A stretch of DNA of 9,747 nt from NCBI GenBank assembly GCA_002362155.1, contig DETN01000075.1:6942-16688 (forward strand), in the 5' to 3' direction. Below the pieces are notes generated by a model. That model was not told where the DNA came from, made no database searches, and worked only from the letters and a program-made list of their open reading frames with translations. The position numbers were made by a program, and so were the translations under genes. Positions 1 through 6,379 of the stretch are shown piece after piece. This DNA comes from Lachnospiraceae bacterium UBA3287 (GTDB lineage Bacteria; Bacillota; Clostridia; Lachnospirales; Lachnospiraceae). Each line of letters begins with the position of its first letter. Within the stretch, counting starts at the first letter, position 1.

Positions 1-76
1 CTAAAAATTGACCAAGAGGCGGACGCTTCTTAGCGGAATGTTGGAATATTCTACAATAGTCTGCCTTTTTGATTCA

Positions 77-85
77 TGTTAAAAT
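77..85 (+). promoter_or_regulatory. possible extended -10 promoter upstream of purO
   Basis: TGTTAAAAT fits an extended -10 (TGn plus a five-of-six match to TATAAT) about 65 bases upstream of the purO start. No convincing -35 lies 16-18 bases upstream. A second -10-like hexamer, TACAAT, sits at 52-57, also without a good -35. Either could serve, or transcription may enter from upstream of the window. I see no obvious PurR-type box or purine riboswitch in bases 1-149. Confidence 0.25.
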
Positions 86-149
86 GGGGCTGACAGGAAC
101 CATTGTATACACTGCAGGCAAACCTCATTCGTCGCTGAAAGGAGATTTT

Positions 150-869
150 ATGAGCAATCTTGAGAGAGAACTTCGCGAGAACACATATCCCGGCAGAGGC
201 ATCGTCATCGGCCGCAGCGCTGACGGATCCAAAGCCGTTACAGCATACTTCATCATGGGCAGAAGCTCCAACAGCCGCAACCGTGTCTTCGTGGAAGACG
301 GAGAAGGCATCCGCACCCAGGCATTCGATCCTTCCAAGATGGAAGATCCCAGCCTGATCATCTATGCCCCTGTCCGCGTACTGGGCAACAAGACCATCGT
401 GACCAACGGCGACCAGACCGATACCATCTATGAGGGTCTGGATAGACAGATGACTTTCGAGCAGTCCCTGCGCACCAGAGAGTTCGAGCCCGACGGCCCC
501 AACTACACCCCCCGCATCAGCGGCGTCATGCACATCGAGAACGGAAAGTACAACTACGCCATGTCCATCTTAAAGAGCGACATGGGCGATCCGTCCTCCT
601 GCCTGCGCTTTACCTTTGCCTTTGAGAATCCCAAGGCCGGCCAGGGCCGCTTCATCCATACCTATGACGGCGACGGCAGCCCCCTGCCTTCCTTCACCGG
701 CGAACCCACTCCCGTGGATCTGGACGGCGGCTTTACCGCTGACATCGATACCTTTACATCCAGGGTTTGGGATGCTCTCAACGAAGACAACAAGGTCTCC
801 CTCTTTGTCCGCTTCATCAATATCGCGGACGGGACCTATGAGACCAGGATCGTAAACAAAAACATCTGA
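150..869 (+). CDS. purO: IMP cyclohydrolase, PurO-like stand-alone enzyme
   Basis: A 239-residue cytoplasmic protein of the stand-alone IMP cyclohydrolase family, which closes the ring of FAICAR to give IMP, the last step of de novo purine synthesis. The N-terminal block NTYPGRGIVIGR (residues 11-22) and the TAYFIMGRSSNSRNR block (31-45) resemble the family, whose archaeal member PurO has an Ntn-hydrolase fold. There is no signal peptide or membrane segment. The start at 150 is chosen because AAAGGAG at 138-144 precedes it at good spacing; an in-frame TTG at 69 lacks such a site and would add residues unlike the family. The gene directly downstream encodes a stand-alone AICAR formyltransferase, the preceding step, and this supports the call strongly. 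The pair replaces the usual fused PurH. The family assignment is from memory of its conserved blocks; catalytic residues were not assigned. Confidence 0.87.
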   Translation: MSNLERELRENTYPGRGIVIGRSADGSKAVTAYFIMGRSSNSRNRVFVEDGEGIRTQAFDPSKMEDPSLIIYAPVRVLGNKTIVTNGDQTDTIYEGLDRQMTFEQSLRTREFEPDGPNYTPRISGVMHIENGKYNYAMSILKSDMGDPSSCLRFTFAFENPKAGQGRFIHTYDGDGSPLPSFTGEPTPVDLDGGFTADIDTFTSRVWDALNEDNKVSLFVRFINIADGTYETRIVNKNI

Positions 870-901
870 GAAGAAATACAAGAAAGGGACCAAGACAGAA
901 C

Positions 902-2080
902 ATGAACGAATTAATGCTGAAGTACGGATGCAACCCCAACCAGAAGCCTTCCAGAGTCTACATGGAAGACGGCTCTGACCTTCCCATCACAGTCCTTAAC
1001 GGCAGGCCCGGCTATATCAACCTTCTGGATGCCTTAAACGGCTGGCAGCTGGTCAAAGAACTGAAGGCAGCCACCGGCCAGGCAGCAGCCACTTCCTTTA
1101 AGCATGTATCCCCCGCAGGCGCCGCCATCGGCCTTCCTCTTTCCGAAGTTGAGGCAAAGATCTACTGGGTGGACGATCTGGGCGAGCTGACTCCCATGGC
1201 AGCAGCCTATGCCAGAGCCAGAGGCGCTGACAGAATGTCTTCCTTCGGCGATTTCATTTCCCTCTCCGATACCTGCGATGCCTGCACCGCAAAGCTCATT
1301 GCCAGAGAGGTCTCTGACGGCGTGATCGCTCCCGCCTATACCGATGAGGCCCTGGAGATCCTGAAGGGCAAGAAGAAGGGCAACTACTGCGTTCTGCAGA
1401 TCGATCCCTCCTATGTTCCCGCTCCCATCGAAAAGAAGCAGGTCTTCGGCGTGACCTTCGAGCAGGGCCGCAACGAGCTGGTCATCGACGACGCTCTTTT
1501 TGCCAACATCGTCACCGAGAACAAAGAGCTTCCCAAGGCAGCCAGAGACGACATGGCCATCGCCCTGATCACTCTGAAATATACCCAGTCCAACTCCGTC
1601 TGCTTCGTCAAGGGCGGCCAGGCCATCGGTATCGGCGCAGGCCAGCAGTCCAGGATCCACTGCACCAGGCTGGCAGGCTCCAAGGCCGACAACTGGTATC
1701 TGCGTCAGTGCCCCAAGGTACTGAACCTTCCCTTCAAGGCCGGCATCCGCAGGGCAGACAGGGACAACGCCATTGACCTTTACATCGGCGAGGACTACAT
1801 GGATGTTCTTGCAGACGGCAAGTGGGAGAACCTCTTTACCGAGAAGCCTTCCGTATTTACCAGAGAAGAGAAGAGAGCATGGCTGGACGGCAATAAGGAT
1901 GTGACCCTGGGCTCCGACGCCTTCTTCCCCTTCGGCGACAACATCGAGCGCGCCTTCAAGAGCGGCGTCAAGTATGTGGCACAGCCCGGCGGCTCCGTCA
2001 GAGACGACAATGTCATCGAAGCCTGCAACAGCCACGACATGGTCATGTGCTTCACAGGCATCCGTCTTTTCCATCACTGA
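902..2080 (+). CDS. stand-alone AICAR formyltransferase (PurH-type transformylase domain only)
   Basis: A 392-residue phosphoribosylaminoimidazolecarboxamide formyltransferase, converting AICAR plus 10-formyltetrahydrofolate to FAICAR. It starts with LKYGCNPNQKP (residues 6-16), matching the LRYGxNPHQ start of the transformylase domain in bifunctional PurH/ATIC. SFKHVSPAG carries the Lys67-His68 pair corresponding to the catalytic Lys-His of ATIC. The protein ends in RLFHH, the usual end of the family. The MGS-like cyclohydrolase domain of PurH is absent, which fits the PurO-type gene 32 bases upstream supplying that activity. The two are probably co-transcribed; AAAGGGA at 883-889 is a somewhat distant ribosome binding site. 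A terminator follows at 2131-2174. I leave the symbol empty because this is not the full bifunctional purH. It is complete, with no sign of damage. Confidence 0.94.
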   Translation: MNELMLKYGCNPNQKPSRVYMEDGSDLPITVLNGRPGYINLLDALNGWQLVKELKAATGQAAATSFKHVSPAGAAIGLPLSEVEAKIYWVDDLGELTPMAAAYARARGADRMSSFGDFISLSDTCDACTAKLIAREVSDGVIAPAYTDEALEILKGKKKGNYCVLQIDPSYVPAPIEKKQVFGVTFEQGRNELVIDDALFANIVTENKELPKAARDDMAIALITLKYTQSNSVCFVKGGQAIGIGAGQQSRIHCTRLAGSKADNWYLRQCPKVLNLPFKAGIRRADRDNAIDLYIGEDYMDVLADGKWENLFTEKPSVFTREEKRAWLDGNKDVTLGSDAFFPFGDNIERAFKSGVKYVAQPGGSVRDDNVIEACNSHDMVMCFTGIRLFHH

Positions 2081-2130
2081 TGGAAAAACCGGCGGATCTT
2101 TCCCCGGATCGATCGGACCGCATTTCCAAA

Positions 2131-2174
2131 TATCTGCAGAAGCTGCCCCGGCAGCTTCTGCAGGTATTTTTTTT
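2131..2174 (+). terminator. Rho-independent terminator of the purine pair
   Basis: CTGCAGAAGCTGC (2134-2146) pairs perfectly with GCAGCTTCTGCAG (2151-2163), leaving a four-base CCCG loop. Bases 2131-2133 and 2164-2166 extend the stem with one G-T wobble. Eight T residues follow at 2167-2174. It lies 50 bases after the formyltransferase stop and should end that transcript efficiently. Confidence 0.93.
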
Positions 2175-2276
2175 AACTCTGTGCCTTCCCTTTTCTGCTC
2201 TGTACATCCCCTTTCCTCCTCTGCGCCTCCCCGGCCCTGTCAAAAAGGTTCGCTGTTACAAAAGGGTCAGGGCTTC

Positions 2277-2305
2277 TTGCGGCCCCGGGCCGTTTCTGAT
2301 ATGCT
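2277..2305 (+). promoter_or_regulatory. possible extended -10 promoter for the first secreted-protein gene
   Basis: TTGCGG (2277-2282), a 17-base spacer, then TATGCT (2300-2305) preceded by TGA, giving an extended -10. Neither hexamer is close to consensus alone. The layout and the string TCTGATATnCTT also occur in front of the second paralogous gene (4549-4577), which raises its credibility. If used, the leader before the start at 2863 would be about 550 bases. Confidence 0.35.
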
Positions 2306-2780
2306 TTCTTTACAAGTGGAAGTCAATGCGGATATGCAAGTCCTGTATACCTGCGCGGCCTTCCCTTTTTTTATTGTTTTTTTTCCCGTTTCTGACCCCT
2401 CCCATCCCTCGCCGGGGCCTTCTTCCTGCCGCCCAGGCAGGTCTTTACCGCATTTCCTATCGCCACAGCTGAAAACAGAATGAATTCTCTGCCCGCCCTT
2501 CGGGCCCCTGCGCCTGATCTTACGGCCTGTCAGATTCCGGCCGGTCTTTCAAACCATTTCTATTGTTTCTTTTTCTGATGATTTCCCTTTATGTTTTTGC
2601 TTTTTACTGATCCGGTCCTCCGGCGCCTGCCCGGCCCCTGCGGGCTCTGCCAGGCTCTGCAGAGCTTTGCCCGGCAATGCTTTCCCCTCTGTTTCCAGTC
2701 TTCCTTATGCGAATCGTACCCAGCCCCTCCCCCCTTCGGGAAAACCTGAAACGGGAAATCCTGCCTCCTGTTTTTGCGCG

Positions 2781-2805
2781 CCTTTTCTGCCACCGGCAGG
2801 AAGGG
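2781..2805 (+). promoter_or_regulatory. leader hairpin upstream of the first secreted-protein gene
   Basis: CCTTTTCTGCC (2781-2791) pairs with GGCAGGAAGGG (2795-2805) around a three-base ACC loop, with two G-T wobbles in eleven pairs. No T-run follows, so it is not a terminator on this strand. It ends 57 bases before the start codon and leaves the ribosome binding site (2851-2856) free. Role unknown; it may be RNA-stabilising or chance. Confidence 0.35.
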
Positions 2806-2862
2806 CAGGACACCGGGACAGGAAAAGATCGTAGGAAAACATTTTCAGGAAAGGAGAAACAT

Positions 2863-4374
2863 ATGAAAAACAAAGCAAAGATCCGCCTTCTGACCGCCCT
2901 TATGGCCCTGGTCATGGTCCTGCCCCTTTTCGGGATGTCCGTCAGGGCTGAGGGGCTTTCTGCCCGGGAAAGGCCTTTGGGGATCTCCATGGCCGCAAAG
3001 AACGGGATCGTGACCGAAAGCGGAAAAAAATATTTTTACGTGAACGGAGTCAGAAAGACCGGTAAGATCCAGGCAGGACAGAACTGGTATTATTTCGGCC
3101 CCGAAATGAAGTACGGCCTGATCCGGGACGCCGGCACCGGCCTGATGTACTATGCCGGAAAGGACGGGATCCTGCAGACAGGCTGGAAGACCATCGGTGG
3201 AAAGAGGTACTATTTCTGGGCCAGCACTTATCCGGGGCACCAGAAGTACGAAGCCGCCTTCGGAATGAGGACCATCAGAGGGATCTGGCACCTGTTCACA
3301 AGGGACGGCGTCCTTCTGTGCGGCCTTCATAAGGTGGACGGAAGGACCTACTACACAAATGCCCTGGGACGCCTTCAGTCCGGATGGCAGACGGCAGACG
3401 GAAAGCTGCATTACTTCTGGCCCGCTCAGGGAGAGGGACACGGCCGCTTCCAGATGGCATCCGGCACCGTGGTCATAGACGGCGTCCCCCACTATCTTGA
3501 CGGGGACGGAAATCCTCTGAAGGTCCACGAGGGGAAGCAGCTGGACCGGTACGGGGCCGTGAAGACAGCATCCTCCGCCGCCGCCTCTGCCCTGGACGCG
3601 AAGTTTTACGGGGACGTATCCGCAGGAGAGACCCCAGCCCAGAAGGCCATCCTGAGCTGCCTCAACTATTACGAAGCCCAGCTGCAGAAGCTGAACAGGG
3701 ACAACCGGTTCGAAGAACTCTGCAGGAAAAAGGGACAGGCTCCCAGATCTGTCTGGCAGTACTCCAACAAGAGTCCCCTGGGCAGCTTTTTTGCCCCCTT
3801 CGACAAGATGAACGGCGGAGCCTATTCCTACAACGGCAGAACCGTCCGCTACTGCAACTGCGACAGCTGCAAGTGGTGGGTGGTGGAGGACCTTATGCAC
3901 ACAAATAAGACCACCTCCCGGGACATCCATACAGTATGGAAAAAGTACACGGTAAAGGGCATAAAGCTTAAGGATCTCTATCAGAAGGGCTCCTTTACCG
4001 TCAGGGAAAACGGGAAGAACGTCACGGTCAGGCTCCTTCCCGGGACCTGCTTCTATAACATTCTCCCTGACGGCAGGTGCAATCATACCTGGATCTATAT
4101 GGGGCCTGACAAAGACGGCACGGAAAGGATCTTCGACACCGGCCACGGCGGCGTCCACTCGGATCCGAAAAAGAAGGACAGGGTCCGGGCCTGGGAAAAG
4201 GACCTCTCCGGCAGGTATCACACGGACGGCAGCAGGGCCATCTTCCGCACCTGGGTCAATGAGATGACCGACACCAGGGACTATGCCGACAAGACCATCG
4301 GCACCATCTGGGTCCCCAACAACCTTAAGACCTTCTATTACAGAAATGCCGGGGGCAGGCTGGTAAAGTTCTGA
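2863..4374 (+). CDS. secreted cell-wall/glucan-binding-repeat protein with NlpC/P60-like C-terminal domain (paralog 1)
   Basis: A 503-residue exported protein. The start at 2863 has AAGGAG at 2851-2856 and opens a classic signal peptide: basic MKNKAKIR, a hydrophobic core at residues 9-25, and a probable cut after VRA (residue 29). Residues 47-223 are aromatic/glycine repeats of the choline/glucan-binding type (GWKTIGGKRYYFW and variants), expected to hold the protein on wall or glycan polymers. After a variable Ala/Ser-rich linker (about 231-247), residues 248-503 form a conserved domain. It contains CNCDSC (331-336), a PGTCFY strand (393-398), HTWIYMG (408-414) and DTGHGG (425-430). The order Cys, PG-x-x-F/Y, H-x-x-IYxG, then a late polar/His motif resembles NlpC/P60 peptidases, with Cys336 and His408 as likely catalytic residues. 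That is inference; a diverged amidase or a non-enzymatic domain is possible. There is no LPxTG anchor. A paralog lies 266 bases downstream. Confidence 0.82.
   Translation: MKNKAKIRLLTALMALVMVLPLFGMSVRAEGLSARERPLGISMAAKNGIVTESGKKYFYVNGVRKTGKIQAGQNWYYFGPEMKYGLIRDAGTGLMYYAGKDGILQTGWKTIGGKRYYFWASTYPGHQKYEAAFGMRTIRGIWHLFTRDGVLLCGLHKVDGRTYYTNALGRLQSGWQTADGKLHYFWPAQGEGHGRFQMASGTVVIDGVPHYLDGDGNPLKVHEGKQLDRYGAVKTASSAAASALDAKFYGDVSAGETPAQKAILSCLNYYEAQLQKLNRDNRFEELCRKKGQAPRSVWQYSNKSPLGSFFAPFDKMNGGAYSYNGRTVRYCNCDSCKWWVVEDLMHTNKTTSRDIHTVWKKYTVKGIKLKDLYQKGSFTVRENGKNVTVRLLPGTCFYNILPDGRCNHTWIYMGPDKDGTERIFDTGHGGVHSDPKKKDRVRAWEKDLSGRYHTDGSRAIFRTWVNEMTDTRDYADKTIGTIWVPNNLKTFYYRNAGGRLVKF
3142..3543 (+). repeat. 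67-residue super-repeat, two copies, in paralog 1
   Basis: Residues 94-160 and 161-227 align without gaps at a period of 67. Matching blocks are GILQTGWKTIGG with GRLQSGWQTADG, RYYFW with LHYFW, the GH-x-(K/R)-(Y/F)-(E/Q) motif at 125-130 with 192-197, and WHLFTRDG with PHYLDGDG. Each super-repeat holds two short wall-binding-type units plus a longer insert ending near the GH motif. Two shorter, more diverged units precede it at residues 54-93. Confidence 0.75.
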
Positions 4375-4441
4375 AGCTGACATAAGGTCTGCCCCCAGGC
4401 CCCTGCAGGCCTGTAAGGAGCCTGAGGAGCAGACATACGGA

Positions 4442-4483
4442 GCGGGGATTTATGGAGAAATCTTCATAAATCCCCGCCCTTTT
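4442..4483 (+). terminator. Rho-independent terminator after paralog 1
   Basis: GCGGGGATTTATG (4442-4454) pairs perfectly with CATAAATCCCCGC (4465-4477). The inner bases GAGA and TCTT extend the stem almost to the loop. Only four T residues follow (4480-4483), with a further T5 at 4491-4495. The stem is strong but the tail short, so some read-through into paralog 2 is possible. Confidence 0.75.
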
Positions 4484-4548
4484 CCTGTGTTTTTGGCAGA
4501 AAAATGGCTTTTTCAGGCTGAAACCGGGCCTGCGGAGGGGACTTTTAT

Positions 4549-4577
4549 TTGCCAACCTGAAGATTATCTGATATTCT
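4549..4577 (+). promoter_or_regulatory. promoter of paralog 2
   Basis: TTGCCA (4549-4554, five of six to TTGACA), a 17-base spacer, and TATTCT (4572-4577) preceded by TGA as an extended -10. Transcription should start near 4584, giving a leader of roughly 57 bases with a small CAGGT/ACCTG hairpin (4581-4598). It lies after the paralog 1 terminator, so the second gene can be expressed separately. Confidence 0.6.
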
Positions 4578-4640
4578 TAGCAGGTCGCAAAAAACCTGTG
4601 CTGAAGGACCCGGAAGCCAGGTAAATAAAGGAGAGGTACA

Positions 4641-6167
4641 ATGGATATCAAGGCAAAACTTCGGACGCTCATGGTACTGCTCATCATTGTCATGATGGCA
4701 CCCGGTTTCGTTCTTCCGGCCGGGGCCGCCGGACTTTCCAAAGGCCTGCCGGCCGTATCCCAGGTCAGATCCGGGGCGGCAGGAAGCGGGATCGTCACTT
4801 CGAAGGGAAAGAAATACTACTACCTAAAAGGAAAAAGAAAGACCGGAAAGGTCAGAGTGGGAAAGAAATGGTACTATTTCGGGCCTGAAATGAAGACCGG
4901 CCTCATTGAGGATACCGGGAAGAGCGGGACCTGTTACTATGCGGACGGAAAAGGCGTCCTGCAGACAGGCTGGAAGACCGTTAAGGGGAAGAAATACTAT
5001 TTCTGGACAAAGACCCGGGGCGGCCATACTAAGTTTGAAGCGGCCACGGGCCTTAAGTCTGTCGGCGGCAAATACTACCTGTTCAGCAAAAAAGGCGTCC
5101 TCCTCTCCGGCCTGCAGAAAGTGGGCGGCTCTGTCTACTATGCGGACAGTAAGGGCCTTGTAAAGTCCGGCTGGCATAAGGCGGGCGGGAGCCTTCGCTA
5201 CTTCTATCCCCAGGCGGGCAGCGGCCATGCCCGTTTCGAGATGGCCAAAGGCACTGTGGTCATTGACGGCGTCCCCCACTATCTGGACAGCGACGGCATC
5301 CCTGAAAAGACCCATGGCGGAAAAGATCTGAACAGATACGGAGCCGAAAAAAAGAGTGCAGAAGCATCCGGTGGCAGCCGGACTCCCACATCCGACGGCA
5401 TCTTTTACGGAGACGTCACCGCAGGCCGGACGCCTGCCCAGAAAGCTATTCTCAGCTGCCTCAACTATTATGAGGACCAGCTGCAGAAGCTGAACAGGGA
5501 AAACCGTTTCGAAGAGACCTATAACAAAAAGGGAGACTATACAAAGCATGTATGGCAGTATTCCAACAATGCCAGGTCTCCCCTGAATGCCTTCTTCGCT
5601 CCTTTCGACAGGATGAACAGCGGCGCATTCAAAAAGGGAAAAAAGACGGTGCGCTACTGCAACTGCGACTCCTGCAAGTGGTGGGTGGTCCAGGACATGC
5701 TGAATACCACAGGCACCACCTCCGAGGGAATGCATACCGTATGGACCAAGTACACCATAAAAGGCATGACGTTCGAGAAGCTTTACGAAAAAGGCTATTT
5801 TACGGTCAAAAAGGACGGAGAAAAGGTCAGGATCGACCTTGTTCCGGGCACATGCTTCTATGATGCCGCCGGGACCCATACCTGGATCTACATGGGACCC
5901 GACAGGAAGGGCGTGGAAAGGTTCTTCGACACGGGACACGGAGGCGTCCATTCGGATCCCAATAAAGTCGACAAGGTTCTGGCCTGGGAAGAAGATGTTT
6001 CCAAACGCTACCATTCAGACAAAAGGAGGGCCATCTTCCGTACCTGGGTCAACGAGATCACCGATTCGAGAGCCTATGCGGACAAGACCATACGGGTCAT
6101 CTGGGTCCCCAGGAATATCAGATCCTTTTATTACAGGAATCCCAGAGGAAAGCTTGTGAAATACTGA
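4641..6167 (+). CDS. secreted cell-wall/glucan-binding-repeat protein with NlpC/P60-like C-terminal domain (paralog 2)
   Basis: A 508-residue exported paralog of the preceding gene. AAAGGAG at 4627-4633 supports the start. The signal peptide has MDIKAKLR, a hydrophobic core at residues 9-26, and a probable cut after AGA (residue 29). Residues 50-223 carry aromatic/glycine wall-binding-type repeats, richer in lysine than in paralog 1. A linker with little similarity (234-253) leads to the conserved domain at 254-508. It keeps CNCDSC (340-345), PGTCFY (402-407), HTWIYMG (413-419) and DTGHGG (430-435); Cys345 and His413 would be the catalytic candidates if the NlpC/P60-like reading is right. Long stretches match paralog 1 exactly, such as TPAQKAILSCLNYYE, TVRYCNCDSCKWWVV and DTGHGGVHSDP. 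The final FYYRNPRGKLVKY resembles half of a wall-binding repeat. It has its own promoter and terminator. The likely role is binding and perhaps cleaving peptidoglycan or another envelope polymer; the substrate cannot be told from sequence. Confidence 0.82.
   Translation: MDIKAKLRTLMVLLIIVMMAPGFVLPAGAAGLSKGLPAVSQVRSGAAGSGIVTSKGKKYYYLKGKRKTGKVRVGKKWYYFGPEMKTGLIEDTGKSGTCYYADGKGVLQTGWKTVKGKKYYFWTKTRGGHTKFEAATGLKSVGGKYYLFSKKGVLLSGLQKVGGSVYYADSKGLVKSGWHKAGGSLRYFYPQAGSGHARFEMAKGTVVIDGVPHYLDSDGIPEKTHGGKDLNRYGAEKKSAEASGGSRTPTSDGIFYGDVTAGRTPAQKAILSCLNYYEDQLQKLNRENRFEETYNKKGDYTKHVWQYSNNARSPLNAFFAPFDRMNSGAFKKGKKTVRYCNCDSCKWWVVQDMLNTTGTTSEGMHTVWTKYTIKGMTFEKLYEKGYFTVKKDGEKVRIDLVPGTCFYDAAGTHTWIYMGPDRKGVERFFDTGHGGVHSDPNKVDKVLAWEEDVSKRYHSDKRRAIFRTWVNEITDSRAYADKTIRVIWVPRNIRSFYYRNPRGKLVKY
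4929..5330 (+). repeat. 67-residue super-repeat, two copies, in paralog 2
   Basis: Residues 97-163 and 164-230 align at the same ungapped 67-residue period as in paralog 1: CYYADGKGVLQTGW with VYYADSKGLVKSGW, KYYFW with LRYFY, and GHTKFE with GHARFE. The shared period and register show that this organisation predates the gene duplication. Confidence 0.75.
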
Positions 6168-6190
6168 ATCCGCATCTGCTGCGGTGAATG

Positions 6191-6242
6191 AAGCCTCATA
6201 CTCCGGGGCCTGCCCTGCAGGCTCCGGGGCATGAGGCTTTTT
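6191..6242 (+). terminator. Rho-independent terminator after paralog 2
   Basis: A long hairpin: AAGCCTCAT (6191-6199) pairs with ATGAGGCTT (6231-6239), then after one A-C mismatch the inner arms CTCCGGGGCCTGC (6201-6213) and GCAGGCTCCGGGG (6217-6229) pair with two wobbles around a CCT loop. T residues run from 6238 to 6242. It separates the secreted-protein pair from the ispF operon. Confidence 0.9.
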
Positions 6243-6309
6243 GCTGCCTTTTCCTTTTCACCGGGCTTTTTCCGCCCCTTTTCCGAAAGGCCGTTTTTGC
6301 CGTCACTGT

Positions 6310-6338
6310 TTGACCTGCAGGCGGCAACGTGATACAAT
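6310..6338 (+). promoter_or_regulatory. sigma-A promoter of the ispF-cysS-mrnC-rlmB operon
   Basis: TTGACC (6310-6315), exactly 17 bases, then TACAAT (6333-6338): five of six matches in each hexamer. Transcription should begin near 6345, giving a short leader of about 35 bases before ispF. No other promoter of this quality is seen before rlmB. It fits steady housekeeping expression. Confidence 0.82.
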
Positions 6339-6379
6339 TCCGTATGTTTAAAGCTGTCGGAACGTGAGGTAAAAAAGGA

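Larger units (their letters stand above)
2175..2862. other. long gene-free, pyrimidine-rich intergenic region
   Basis: About 690 bases separate the purine terminator from the first secreted-protein gene. Read on the + strand the sequence is strongly C/T-rich by eye, the opposite of the purine-leaning coding strands around it. Open frames exist on both strands, but their translations are rich in Pro, Ser, Arg or Cys, lack recognisable motifs, and run into the flanking gene or terminator. I see no tRNA, CRISPR or insertion-sequence ends. Visible items are a possible promoter at 2277-2305, short GC hairpins at 2491-2505 and 2629-2645, and a longer leader hairpin at 2781-2805. It could be a long 5' leader, an eroded gene, or a pyrimidine-rich spacer. 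Confidence 0.6.

Noticed and set aside
69..149. Upstream TTG start (69) for purO
   Set aside because: The added residues do not resemble the family, and the ATG at 150 has a strong AAAGGAG at proper spacing.
1974..2483. Open frames on the + strand (1974-2483 and 2047-2472) crossing the end of the formyltransferase gene
   Set aside because: They start inside a well-supported gene, run through the terminator hairpin, have no clear ribosome binding site and give Pro/Ser/Cys-rich translations without motifs.
2604..2990. Possible - strand gene of 128 residues in the intergenic gap
   Set aside because: It starts inside the signal-peptide region of the first secreted-protein gene and its translation is Arg-rich with low complexity, as expected from the reverse of C/T-rich DNA.
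4300..4374. Sortase-type anchor on the secreted proteins
   Set aside because: Neither C-terminus has LPxTG, a hydrophobic segment or a basic tail; attachment would have to come from the binding repeats.
2845..4383. Long - strand open frames opposite real genes (1034-2077, 2845-4383, 4824-6014, 6946-8418)
   Set aside because: They mirror strongly supported + strand genes in GC-rich DNA where few antisense stops arise; their translations show no recognisable domain.
2863..6167. Calling the pair choline-binding or glucansucrase proteins
   Set aside because: The repeats are related in pattern only; the ligand cannot be told from sequence and no glucosyltransferase domain is present.
6201..6229. 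Direct repeat CTCCGGGG (6201-6208 and 6222-6229)
   Set aside because: Explained by the terminator stem: CCGG is self-complementary, so both arms read alike.
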